A stretch of 12,955 bases of DNA, taken from contig CAMDKE010000031.1 in assembly GCA_945901215.1 (NCBI GenBank), positions 1 through 12,955 of the forward strand, written 5' to 3'. This DNA comes from Comamonas sp. lk. GTDB lineage: Bacteria > Pseudomonadota > Gammaproteobacteria > Burkholderiales > Burkholderiaceae_C. A model generated the notes under the pieces. It searched no databases and was not told the origin of the DNA. It saw only the letters and a list, made by a program, of their open reading frames with translations. Position numbers and translations under genes: made by a program. Numbering within the stretch: position 1 is the first letter of the stretch; each line of letters starts with the position of its first letter. Of this stretch, positions 1 through 7,845 are shown one piece after another.

Positions 1-776
1 ACCACCACCACAAAAATGATGGAACCCACCGTAGCCGCCATAGACGGTTCGGTCAAAAAGGTACTTCCACCAATGACGCCGGCCAGCCCCGCCAAAGCCG
101 CACCCGCACCGAACACGAGCATCAACACCCTGGGTACGTTGTGCCCCAGGGACTCCACCGCCTCGGGGTGCGTGAGCGCTGCCTGGATCACCAGCCCGAC
201 GCGTGTTCGGGTCAGCAACAGCCAAATGGAAGCCAGCATGGTCAGCGCGACCAACACCATGAAGGCGCGTGTGGCGGGAAATGGCGAACAAACGGCCCGA
301 AGGGCTGCGTCGGCGCCGGCGCACATCTCAGCTGGCGCAGCGCCCCAGACCATGCGCAAGCCGGTAACGGCGTCGTTAATCAGGGTAAATGCCGGGCCCT
401 GCAAGGCCGCAGGCGGTTTGAATTCGATGGCGATGCGGCCCCAAATCAGCTGCACCAGCTCCAGCACCACATAGGTCAGGCCAAAAGTAATGAGCAACTC
501 AGGCACGTGGCCAAACTTGTGCACCCGGCGCAGGCAGTAACGCTCAAACGCCGCACCCAAGGCGCCCACTACCAGGGGCGCCACCACCAACGCAGGCCAA
601 AAACCCAGCACCTGCGCCACTGAGTAGCCCACATAGGCCCCGAGCATGTAAAAGCTTGCGTGGGCAAAATTGAGCACGCCCATCATGCTGAAAATCAGCG
701 TCAACCCCGAGCTCAGCATAAACAGCAGCAGCCCGTAGCTGATACCGTTGAGCGCCGAGATGATAAAAAACTCCAT
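1..776 (-). CDS. livH: LivH-type branched-chain amino acid ABC transporter permease (3' part beyond window)
   Basis: Inner-membrane permease subunit of a high-affinity branched-chain amino acid type (HAAT) importer; it would pair with LivM to form the translocation channel. The first 258 codons are visible and no stop is reached, so the C-terminal few dozen residues of a roughly 290-310-residue family lie off the left edge. Visible hallmarks are the N-terminal ALNGISYGLLLFMLSSGLTL helix (residues 8-27), MMGVLNFAHASFYMLGAY (31-48), a hydrophobic helix around 60-75, another at 93-113, one at 170-188, and the conserved cytoplasmic segment TRTRVGLVIQAALTHPE (189-205) followed by LGHNVPR (210-216). 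The ATG at 776 is preceded by a purine-rich GGGGAGAGG. The substrate-binding protein lies immediately upstream on the same strand, with a hairpin between them. Family assignment is firm; the true substrate could be an organic acid or amide rather than leucine, isoleucine or valine. Confidence 0.93.
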   Translation of the reverse strand, partial: MEFFIISALNGISYGLLLFMLSSGLTLIFSMMGVLNFAHASFYMLGAYVGYSVAQVLGFWPALVVAPLVVGALGAAFERYCLRRVHKFGHVPELLITFGLTYVVLELVQLIWGRIAIEFKPPAALQGPAFTLINDAVTGLRMVWGAAPAEMCAGADAALRAVCSPFPATRAFMVLVALTMLASIWLLLTRTRVGLVIQAALTHPEAVESLGHNVPRVLMLVFGAGAALAGLAGVIGGSTFLTEPSMAATVGSIIFVVV

Positions 777-791
777 AACCAGCCTCTCCCC

Positions 792-841
792 AGAAAACAA
801 AAACAAAAGAGCCCGTTGCGGCACCCCGCGCTACGGGCTCT
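792..841 (-). terminator. Intrinsic terminator-like hairpin between binding protein and permease
   Basis: On the minus strand a perfect 9-bp stem (AGAGCCCGT at 841-833 with ACGGGCTCT at 816-808) extends after one mismatch by three more pairs. It is followed directly by a T-rich tract, TTTTGTTTTTGTTTT. It sits just after the stop codon of the binding-protein gene and before the permease of the same transporter. Full termination would cut the operon, so partial termination or mRNA 3'-end protection of the binding-protein message is more likely. The structure is seen; the function is inferred. Confidence 0.75.
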
Positions 842-860
842 GAACCAGTTAAGGCGGGCT

Positions 861-2096
861 TCAGCCGGGCCGCTTCATCTGGCAGCTGGTCGGCGTGCTG
901 GAGACGTAGTTCGGATACTCCTTCACTGGCACCAGGGTCATGCCGGTGTTCTCGGGGTTATAGGGGTATTTTGCGTCGGCTTTTTGCCAAACAGTCATGT
1001 ACAGCGGCTGTTGCAACTGGTGGTCCATCTTGCGCATTTGCACTTCGCCGTTAAAGCTTTTGACCTCAATGCCCTCGAGCGCTGCGGCCACTTTCACCGG
1101 GTCGGTGGATTTCGCCTTGGCCATGGCCGCGCCCACGGTCTCAAAAATGCGGATGGTCGAACCGGTGTAGAAATCGTCGTTGTACTTGGCCTTGAACTCG
1201 TTCATCCACTTCTCCATCTGACCGCCCATGTTGTAGTGGCTGTAGGCGATCTGGTACACCCGGCCTGCGCCGTTGGCACCCAAAGCGGTGGGGGTACCGG
1301 TAACGCCGGCGTAGTAGGTGAAAAACTTGCCGGTGTAGCCGTTCTCATTGGCGGCCTTGACCAAGAGCGAAAGGTCAGAGCCCCAGTTACCGGTGATCAC
1401 GGTATCAGCGCCTGCAGCTTTGATCTTTGCGATATAGGGCGCAAAGTCGCGCACCTGGGCCAGCGGATGCAGGTCCTCACCCACAATCTGGATGTCGGGG
1501 CGCTTGCGGGCCAGGGTTTCCTTGGCATATTTGGCCACTTGCACACCGTGCGAGTAGTTTTGGCCCAGGATATAGACCTTTTTGATGTCGGGCTGGTCGA
1601 CCATGAAGCTCGACATGGCTTCCATCTTCATGGAAGTGTCTGCGTCGAAGCGGAAATGCCAGTAGCTGCATTTGCTATTGGTCAGATCGGGGTCTACCGC
1701 CGAGTCGTTGAGGTAGATCACTTCTTTGCCCGGGTTACGCTCGTTATGCTTGGCCACCGCATCGCTCAGGGCCAATGCCACCGAGGAGCCATTGCCCTGA
1801 ATGATGTAGCGCACGCCTTGGTCAATGGCAGACTTCAATGCGTTCAGGCTCTCAGTCGGGCTTAGCTTGTTGTCTATTCCGACCACTTCAAAATTAACCC
1901 CGGCCGGATTGCCCTTGCCACTGAATTTTTCCGCGAAAAACTGGTAACCCTTGAGCTGGCTCACGCCGACCGGTCCAAGCAGACCTGTCAAAGGGTCAAT
2001 CCGCACCATCTTGACGGTCTCGCCTTTTTGGGCAAAAGCGCCGCTGGTGGCGAGTAAGGCGACCGCAGCAGCGGCACATTTCATTACAAATGACAT
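861..2096 (-). CDS. Periplasmic substrate-binding protein of a branched-chain amino acid type ABC transporter (LivK-like)
   Basis: Secreted solute receptor that delivers ligand to the LivH/LivM channel. The 411-residue product begins with a short signal peptide, MSFVMKCAAAAVALLATSGA, with likely cleavage near FA-QKG (residues 21-25). The mature part follows the type I periplasmic-binding (ANF receptor-like) fold: an opening IDPLTGLLGPVGVSQLKG (33-50), NALKSAIDQGVRYIIQGNGS (85-104), KVYILGQNYSHG (173-184) and DTVITGNWGSD (231-241). Two cysteines, C143 and C405, could form a disulfide. The ATG at 2096 was chosen because AAGGAG lies seven bases upstream and the signal peptide starts there; an in-frame upstream ATG at 2165 would add 23 charged residues before the signal peptide. 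The gene lies 137 bases downstream of an acyl-CoA ligase on the same strand. The ligand cannot be read from sequence; amino acids, amides or aromatic or aliphatic acids are all used by this family. Confidence 0.92.
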   Translation of the reverse strand: MSFVMKCAAAAVALLATSGAFAQKGETVKMVRIDPLTGLLGPVGVSQLKGYQFFAEKFSGKGNPAGVNFEVVGIDNKLSPTESLNALKSAIDQGVRYIIQGNGSSVALALSDAVAKHNERNPGKEVIYLNDSAVDPDLTNSKCSYWHFRFDADTSMKMEAMSSFMVDQPDIKKVYILGQNYSHGVQVAKYAKETLARKRPDIQIVGEDLHPLAQVRDFAPYIAKIKAAGADTVITGNWGSDLSLLVKAANENGYTGKFFTYYAGVTGTPTALGANGAGRVYQIAYSHYNMGGQMEKWMNEFKAKYNDDFYTGSTIRIFETVGAAMAKAKSTDPVKVAAALEGIEVKSFNGEVQMRKMDHQLQQPLYMTVWQKADAKYPYNPENTGMTLVPVKEYPNYVSSTPTSCQMKRPG

Positions 2097-2103
2097 AGGG
2101 AAA

Positions 2104-2109
2104 CTCCTT
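2104..2109 (-). promoter_or_regulatory. Ribosome binding site that fixes the binding-protein start
   Basis: AAGGAG on the minus strand, separated by seven bases (TTTCCCT) from the ATG at 2096. This near-consensus site favours 2096 over the upstream in-frame ATG at 2165 and over the ATG four codons further in. Confidence 0.8.
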
Positions 2110-2117
2110 GTTGGATT

Positions 2118-2214
2118 CAAACCGCAGACTACAAGATCGTAACGACAGCGGGACTCGGGTTTCACCCTATGTAGGTCTCCTGCGGGATAGCCCGACTAGG
2201 CCACACCGCAGACT
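2118..2214. repeat. Pair of direct 10-base repeats in the leader of the binding-protein gene
   Basis: The word ACCGCAGACT occurs at 2121-2130 and again at 2205-2214. With one mismatch the match extends to 13 bases (2118-2130 and 2202-2214). The copies are 84 bases apart, close to eight helical turns. Both lie in the 137-base gap between the ligase stop and the binding-protein start. The upstream copy also takes part in a 6-bp inverted repeat (CTGCGG at 2180-2185, CCGCAG at 2206-2211). A regulator-binding pair is one reading; chance is another. Confidence 0.4.
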
Positions 2215-2233
2215 TTTGCCACTTCGACCTCGG

Positions 2234-3862
2234 TCAGAGCCCCGGTAGCTTGTAATCTAGGAGCGTCTCGCGCAACTTGGTCTTTTGCATCTTGCCCGTG
2301 CCGCCCAAGGGAATGGCGTCGATGAACACCACGTCGTCCGGTATCTGCCACTTCGCGGTTCGACCCTCGTAAAAGGCCAATAGCTCTTCCCGGCTGACGT
2401 CAGCGCCGGGCTTTTTCACCACCACCACCACCGGTCGCTCGTCCCATTTTGGGTGCTTCATTCCGATACAGGCAGCCATTGCCACGGCCGGATGAGCCAT
2501 GGCAATGTTTTCCACATCAATGGAGCTGATCCACTCGCCACCGGACTTGATGACGTCTTTGCTGCGGTCAGTGATTTGCATATAGCCGTCAGCGTCGATG
2601 GTGGCCACGTCGCCCGTGGGGAACCAGCCGTCCACCAAGGGTGAGCCGCCCTCACCTTTGTAGTACTCGGCGATCACCCAGGGTCCTTTGACCAGCAAAT
2701 CCCCGTAGGCCTTACCGTCCCAGGGCAGCTCGCTACCTTTGTCGTCAACAATCTTCATGTCCACGCCATAAATGCCGCGGCCTTGCTTGAGCCGCACCGC
2801 CATTTTCTGACCGTCATCCATTGCCAGATGCTTGTTTTTGAGCGTGCACACCGTTCCTAAAGGCGACATTTCGGTCATGCCCCAGGCGTGTAGCACTTCG
2901 ACGCCGTGGACGTCGTTGAAGGCCGTAATCATGGCCGGCGGACAAGCCGAACCACCGATGACGGTACGCTTGAGCGTGGAGAACCGCAGCTCGCCTTGCT
3001 GCATATGTCCCAGCATCATTTGCCAAACCGTGGGCACGCCTGCGGCGAAGGTGACTTTTTCGGACTCAATGAGCTCGAAGATCGACTTGCCATCCATGGC
3101 CGGGCCGGGGAAGACCATCTTGGCGCCGGTCATCGCCGCAGAGTACGGAAGACCCCATGCATTGACGTGGAACATGGGTACCACGGGCAGAACACAATCG
3201 CGCGCACTCATATTGAGTGCGTCGGGCATCGCACCGGCCCAGGCGTGCAGGATGGTCGAGCGGTGGCTGTACAAAGCGGCCTTGGGGTTGCCCGTGGTGC
3301 CGCTGGTGTAACACATGCTCGAGGCCACGTTTTCGTCGAATTCGGGCCACTCGTAGCTGCTGACCTGTGGTGCGATCCAGGCCTCGTAACTCAGCAAGCC
3401 CGGTATCCCCGTATCCTGGGGCAGCTTGTCCGCATCGCACAGGGCGATGAAATGCTTGATGGTGGTGCAGCGGTTGTGCACGGCCTTGACGATGGGCAAA
3501 AACGTCATGTCAAAGCACAACACCGCGTCTTCGGAATGGTTGGCGATCCACACAATTTGGTCCGGATGCAAGCGCGGGTTAAGCGTGTGCAGCACGCGCC
3601 CCGATCCGCTCACGCCAAAATAAAGCTCTAAATGCCGGTATCCATTCCACGCCAGAGTTGCAACACGGGCTCCAAAACCCAGTTCCATGGCGTCCAGCAC
3701 ATTGGCCACCTTGCGGGCACGGTTCCCAACGTCGCGGTAGGTGCACCGGTGAATGTCGCCTTCGACCCGGCGGGACACAATCTCTCCGTCGCCATGGTGC
3801 CGCTGGGCAAATTCAATCAGCGACGAAATCAGCAACTGCTGGCTTTGCATCAACCCGAGCAT
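2234..3862 (-). CDS. AMP-forming acyl-CoA ligase, AlkK/DmdB type (medium-chain fatty acid or 3-(methylthio)propionate-like)
   Basis: Activates a carboxylic acid with ATP to an acyl-adenylate and then to the CoA thioester (ANL superfamily). The 542 residues are a full-length family member. Adenylation motifs appear in order: P-loop YTSGTTGNPK (185-194), WGMTEMSP (327-334), GWFPTGD (412-418), the hinge region DRSKDVIKSGGEWIS (432-446) and the C-terminal catalytic lysine in GGTGKMQK (K524). The long ISSLIEFAQRHHGD start and SSIDVENIAMAHPAVAMAACIG block resemble the AlkK/DmdB group, often annotated as 3-(methylthio)propionyl-CoA or fatty-acid-CoA ligase. The ATG at 3862 has GGAGGG seven bases upstream. 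Residue 195, normally glycine right after the P-loop lysine, is alanine here. The gene heads a same-strand run into a Liv-type transporter and diverges from selO. The class is certain; chain length or aromatic preference is not. Confidence 0.93.
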   Translation of the reverse strand: MLGLMQSQQLLISSLIEFAQRHHGDGEIVSRRVEGDIHRCTYRDVGNRARKVANVLDAMELGFGARVATLAWNGYRHLELYFGVSGSGRVLHTLNPRLHPDQIVWIANHSEDAVLCFDMTFLPIVKAVHNRCTTIKHFIALCDADKLPQDTGIPGLLSYEAWIAPQVSSYEWPEFDENVASSMCYTSGTTGNPKAALYSHRSTILHAWAGAMPDALNMSARDCVLPVVPMFHVNAWGLPYSAAMTGAKMVFPGPAMDGKSIFELIESEKVTFAAGVPTVWQMMLGHMQQGELRFSTLKRTVIGGSACPPAMITAFNDVHGVEVLHAWGMTEMSPLGTVCTLKNKHLAMDDGQKMAVRLKQGRGIYGVDMKIVDDKGSELPWDGKAYGDLLVKGPWVIAEYYKGEGGSPLVDGWFPTGDVATIDADGYMQITDRSKDVIKSGGEWISSIDVENIAMAHPAVAMAACIGMKHPKWDERPVVVVVKKPGADVSREELLAFYEGRTAKWQIPDDVVFIDAIPLGGTGKMQKTKLRETLLDYKLPGL

Positions 3863-4072
3863 GGCAAACCCTCCAAAAATAGGTACGTTCCAAGACCGAG
3901 GATAAACCCTTGGTAGGCGCGCATATTACCCGCTGGACCCAGGCGCTGAAATGCTGCGTTGCAGCAACAAAAAGCAAAGTCTTTTTTCAGTGAACGCATA
4001 CCCTCAGCCGCCCTGTCCGTTGCCCTACGTTGTCACCCCGAAGGGGCATTCTGGGATGCGGGAAAATGGGCT

Positions 4073-5584
4073 ATGCACGAACACCTCTTAATCGACGCAA
4101 GCAACGCCGACACTCTCTTGCCCCAAGTCCAGCCGAGCCGCTATGCGCAATTGGGCGCCAGCTTTGTGTGCGCGATAGACCCCGCTGCGCTGCCCGACCC
4201 CTACTGGGTGGGGCACAGCCAGCGCCTGGCGCAAGACATGGGACTCGATGAATCCTGGAAATCGTCGCCCCAATGGCTTGCATATCTGAGCGGCAACCAG
4301 GGTTCGCGAGAATGCCAACCCAGCGCAAGCGTCTACAGCGGCCACCAGTTTGGCGTGTGGGCAGGGCAACTCGGGGACGGGCGGGCTTGCTCTATGGGCG
4401 AACTAGGAGGACTGGAAGTCCAACTCAAGGGTGCCGGGCCGACGCCGTTTTCGCGTCGGGGCGACGGTCGCGCCGTCTTGCGCAGCTCGATTCGCGAATT
4501 TTTGTGCAGCGAGGCCATGCACGCCTTGGGCATTCCTACCACGCGTGCTTTGAGCGTGACGGGATCAGACGCACCCGTCTGGCGCGAGGAGCGAGAAACG
4601 GCTGCGGTGGTTGCCCGTGTGGCGCCGAGCTTTGTTCGTTTTGGCCACTTTGAACATTTCTCTCACGGGCAGCAAATAGCCGAGTTAAAGACATTGGCTG
4701 ATTTTGTCATCGACCAGTTTTACCCCCGGTGCCGCGAGTCGACCGCTGCAACGCCGTGGGCCTCAAATCCCTATGCTGCGATGCTCGCAGCGGTAACACA
4801 GCGCACGGCTGAGATGGTGGCGCATTGGCAATCGGTGGGCTTTTGCCACGGGGTCATGAACACTGACAACATGAGCATCCTGGGCCTGACTCTGGACTAC
4901 GGGCCCTTCCAGTTCTTGGATGCCTACAACCCGACCCACATCTGCAACCACTCCGATACCCAAGGCCGCTACGCGTTTTACAAGCAGCCCAACGTAGCCT
5001 ACTGGAATTTATACTGTCTGGGCCAGGCCCTGCTACCCCTGATCGAGGAGCAAGAGCAGGCGATCGGGGCACTGGAAACGTTCAAAACCCACTACCCCGA
5101 CGCCCTAGCCCAACGCATGGGTGCCAAGCTGGGATTCGTGCATGTACAAGAGCCGCAACGCGTCCTGATCGAGTCGGCACTCCAGCTAATGGGCAAGGAA
5201 CGGGTCGACTTCACCATTTTTTGGCGCCGCCTGAGCCACTGGGCGGCCAATATGGACTTGCAAGACGAATCGGTAGAAGACTTGTTTGTGGACCGCAGTG
5301 CAGCGCGCGAATGGCTCGCCTCGTTCCAACTTTTGCACAGGCAAGCCAACTCCAACTCGGCTGTTTCGGTTTCGCAACGGATGCTGAGCGTCAACCCAAA
5401 ATACGTGCTTCGCAACCATTTGGGCGAACTTGCCATACGGGCCGCAAAGACCAAAGACTTCTCGGTTTTGCAGCAGCTACAAACGGTGCTTGAAGACCCT
5501 TTTTCAGAGCACCCTGCGCACGCGGCATGGGCCGGGTTTGCTCCGGACTGGGCTGCGAGCATTGAAATAAGCTGCAGCTCGTGA
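4073..5584 (+). CDS. selO: Protein adenylyltransferase SelO (YdiU family)
   Basis: Pseudokinase-fold enzyme that transfers AMP from ATP to Ser, Thr or Tyr of target proteins, linked in studied species to redox and oxidative-stress control. The 503 residues cover the whole bacterial family. Visible blocks are SGHQFGVWAGQLGDGRA (89-105), QLKGAGPTPFSRRGDGRAVL (117-136) with nucleotide-binding K119, ARVAPSFVRFGHFEHF (181-196), HGVMNTDNMSILGLTLDYGPF (259-279), and the C-terminal tail ending SCSS. In the catalytic block, D265/N266 and D275 match the spacing of the catalytic Asp-Asn and metal-binding Asp of the characterised Pseudomonas enzyme. C501 sits where eukaryotic SelO has selenocysteine. The ATG at 4073 is preferred: a TTG at 3959 would add 38 residues unlike the family N-terminus. 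The ribosome site before 4073 is weak (GGGA). The gene is 210 bases from the divergent ligase. Confidence 0.95.
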   Translation: MHEHLLIDASNADTLLPQVQPSRYAQLGASFVCAIDPAALPDPYWVGHSQRLAQDMGLDESWKSSPQWLAYLSGNQGSRECQPSASVYSGHQFGVWAGQLGDGRACSMGELGGLEVQLKGAGPTPFSRRGDGRAVLRSSIREFLCSEAMHALGIPTTRALSVTGSDAPVWREERETAAVVARVAPSFVRFGHFEHFSHGQQIAELKTLADFVIDQFYPRCRESTAATPWASNPYAAMLAAVTQRTAEMVAHWQSVGFCHGVMNTDNMSILGLTLDYGPFQFLDAYNPTHICNHSDTQGRYAFYKQPNVAYWNLYCLGQALLPLIEEQEQAIGALETFKTHYPDALAQRMGAKLGFVHVQEPQRVLIESALQLMGKERVDFTIFWRRLSHWAANMDLQDESVEDLFVDRSAAREWLASFQLLHRQANSNSAVSVSQRMLSVNPKYVLRNHLGELAIRAAKTKDFSVLQQLQTVLEDPFSEHPAHAAWAGFAPDWAASIEISCSS

Positions 5585-5794
5585 AGCTCCTCGCTACGAT
5601 GATTTCAGCGTGCGACTACGACAATTGCGCATCCGCCAGTGATGCACAGACCCCAGTTAAGCGCACGTTCATGGATACACTTACCATTGGTTGTCCGACC
5701 CAAAAACAGCGATCCGAAATGGGTCCCAATTTAGCCGCCAAGGCGTCGCAATGTTGGAGCGGCCTCAACACTGGCCCTCAGATTGGAGAACACC

Positions 5795-7528
5795 GTGAAT
5801 AGCAACCCTTCCTTCACTTCTGCCCAAACAGCAGATTCGTCGGCGCAACTGCCGCTCCAAGGCCTGTCCCATGTGCGGGGCGCATCGGTGCCTGAACTTG
5901 TCAATGAAACCATTGGCGGCTTGTTGGACCATGCTGTTAATGCCTATGGCGATCATTCGGCTTTTGTTTTCGTACAGCACCAGGTACGTTGGACGTGGCG
6001 GCAGTTTTCTGACGAAGTGGACCGGGTTGCGGCAGGCCTTTTGTGCTTGGGTGTGCAGCAAGGCGATCGCGCCGGTATTTGGTCCCCAAATCGGCCGGAA
6101 TGGGTGCTGGCTCAGTTTGCCACGGCCCGTATTGGCGCGGTACTGGTCAACATCAATCCGTCCTACCGCGTAAGCGAACTGGAATATGCACTTAACAAGG
6201 TGGGAGTGCAGGTATTGATTACTGCGGTGGGGCTCAAAAGCAGCGACTATTTGGCCATGCTCAGAGATTTGGCACCAGAGCTAGAGCAATGTCCTGCAGG
6301 CAAATTGAAAGCGAAGCGAATACCCAGTCTGCACAGTGTGGTGCAGATGGGGCAAGCGGCACAAACCGGCATGATCAGCTTTGAGCATTTGCAGTCATTG
6401 GCTACCCCTGCGCAAGTGAGCCGTATCGGTTTAATGGCAAGTGCATTGGCGGCCCACGACCCGATCAATATTCAGTTCACCAGTGGCACCACAGGCCAAC
6501 CCAAAGGTGCAACCTTGACGCACCATAACGTGGTCAACAACGCTCGGTTTGTTGCGCACGCCATGCGACTAGGACCCAGTGACCGCCTTTGCGTTCCTGT
6601 GCCGCTGTACCATTGTTTTGGCATGGTGCTAGCCGTACTGGCATGCACGTCTAGCGGTAGTTCTTTGATTTTCCCTGGTGAGTCTTTTGATCCGTCGGCC
6701 ACGCTGGCCGCAGTGGCGAACGAGCGCTGCACGGCCCTGCATGGTGTTCCTACGATGTTTGTAGCCATGCTAGGAGCAAGCGACTTTGGCAGCCATGACC
6801 TCGGCAGCCTGCGCACAGGCATCATGGCCGGCGCACCCTGCCCGATTGAGACCATGAAGCGCGTCCTGTCTGAGATGCACATGCCAGAAGTGACCATTGC
6901 CTACGGCATGACAGAGACCTCGCCCGTATCATTTCAGAGTGCCATTGACGACTCGCTGGAACGCCGTGTTTCCACTGTTGGCAGAGTGCAGCCGCATCTC
7001 GAAATCAAAGTCGTCGATGAGCAAGGGCAAACGGTGGCTGTAGGGCAAGCCGGTGAGCTTTGCACCAAAGGTTACTCTGTCATGAATGGTTACTGGGGTG
7101 ACGACGCCAGGACCAGTGAGGCCGTGGTCGATGGCTGGATGCGAACAGGCGACCTGGCCACCATCGACGCGTTTGGATACTGCGATATTGTTGGACGCCT
7201 CAAGGACCTCGTGATACGCGGTGGAGAAAACGTCTACCCCCGGGAAATTGAAGAATTTCTTTACCGCCACCCTGCTGTGGCAGAGGCCCAGGTATTTGGC
7301 GTGCCCGATGAGCGCTATGGCGAGGAACTATGCGCTTGGGTCGTGCTGAAATCAGGCGCCACTGCCACTTCCGACGAACTGCGGGACTTTTTCAAAGGGC
7401 AAATCGCACACTACAAAGTACCAAAGTATGTGCGCATCGTGGCGAGCTTACCAATGACGGTGACGGGCAAAGCGCAGAAATTCATTATGCGTGAATTGAT
7501 GGTCAAAGAACTTGGGCTAGGTCGGTGA
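5795..7528 (+). CDS. AMP-binding acyl-CoA synthetase (FadD/ACSF2-like)
   Basis: Forms acyl-CoA from a free carboxylic acid, ATP and CoA, probably a medium- or long-chain fatty acid for beta-oxidation; cytoplasmic or membrane-associated. The 577 residues hold all ANL motifs: P-loop FTSGTTGQPKGA (228-239), YGMTETSP (370-377), GWMRTGD (447-453), GRLKDLVIRGGENVYP (467-482) and catalytic K559 in TVTGKAQK. The pattern NINPSYRVSELEYALNK (119-135) is typical of the ACSF2-like branch, so it is not a recent duplicate of the AlkK/DmdB-type ligase at 2234-3862. The GTG at 5795 was chosen because GGAG (5785-5788) lies six bases upstream; a TTG at 5783 is in frame but overlaps that site. It follows selO after about 210 bases with no clear terminator. 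The N-terminal 30 residues are low in conserved features. The exact substrate is unknown. Confidence 0.92.
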   Translation: MNSNPSFTSAQTADSSAQLPLQGLSHVRGASVPELVNETIGGLLDHAVNAYGDHSAFVFVQHQVRWTWRQFSDEVDRVAAGLLCLGVQQGDRAGIWSPNRPEWVLAQFATARIGAVLVNINPSYRVSELEYALNKVGVQVLITAVGLKSSDYLAMLRDLAPELEQCPAGKLKAKRIPSLHSVVQMGQAAQTGMISFEHLQSLATPAQVSRIGLMASALAAHDPINIQFTSGTTGQPKGATLTHHNVVNNARFVAHAMRLGPSDRLCVPVPLYHCFGMVLAVLACTSSGSSLIFPGESFDPSATLAAVANERCTALHGVPTMFVAMLGASDFGSHDLGSLRTGIMAGAPCPIETMKRVLSEMHMPEVTIAYGMTETSPVSFQSAIDDSLERRVSTVGRVQPHLEIKVVDEQGQTVAVGQAGELCTKGYSVMNGYWGDDARTSEAVVDGWMRTGDLATIDAFGYCDIVGRLKDLVIRGGENVYPREIEEFLYRHPAVAEAQVFGVPDERYGEELCAWVVLKSGATATSDELRDFFKGQIAHYKVPKYVRIVASLPMTVTGKAQKFIMRELMVKELGLGR

Positions 7529-7845
7529 TGGGGCGGTTGGCCTGGATTTGAAACACTCCTTGGGATGGCTTTTTCAATCAAAGTCATGGGCCAAGCCTTG
7601 GACTAACTTCAATAGAATCACATGCGAAATTCAAGTGGCCGAAGAAGTGAAGATGACTTGGTTGCAGCTTCGCTTGCACTCGACAGCTCAAGGCTCAACC
7701 GACTGCAACATTCAGGACTTTCCAACCCGTCTTGGACATTGCTGCAAGCTTGCTCCCTCAACAGCGCAACAACATCTGCGCGTTCGGGTTTTTTGCCCGT
7801 TTTCAGCCGCAGATTGCAAAAAGTCTTTTTTTGAAAGCACCCACC
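7529..7845 (+). other. 317-base gap with inverted repeats upstream of msrB; no recognised gene
   Basis: Short open frames cross this stretch, but none has a plausible ribosome site and recognisable protein. Visible structure: an 11-base palindrome CCAAG-C-CTTGG at 7591-7601; a nested inverted repeat with outer arms ATCTGCG (7774-7780) and CGCAGAT (7808-7814) enclosing CGGG (7785-7788) and CCCG (7796-7799) around a T6 loop; and AAAAAG-T-CTTTTT at 7818-7830. The last two lie within 75 bases of the msrB start and could shape its leader. I found no convincing -35/-10 pair and no clear terminator for the synthetase gene. Confidence 0.5.

Noticed and set aside
660..1865. Long open frame (401 codons) on the plus strand opposite the binding-protein gene
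   Set aside because: Its product is rich in His, Val, Gly and Leu without family motifs. It mirrors the codon pattern of the well-supported gene on the other strand, which has a signal peptide and ribosome site.
3976..3987. 12-base word AAAGTCTTTTTT shared by the selO leader and the msrB leader (7820-7831)
   Set aside because: Low-complexity sequence with a T run; two copies in 13 kb are weak evidence for a shared operator.
4036..4046. CCCC-GAA-GGGG hairpin upstream of selO
   Set aside because: Only four base pairs with a three-base loop and no T-tract; too small to call a terminator or regulator site.
3959..4072. 38-codon in-frame TTG extension of selO
   Set aside because: No ribosome site at the TTG, and the extra residues do not resemble SelO N-termini; the ATG at 4073 gives the usual family length.
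5581..5802. 73-codon open frame overlapping the selO stop and the synthetase start
   Set aside because: No recognisable motif and no clear ribosome site; it runs across the ribosome site of the next gene.
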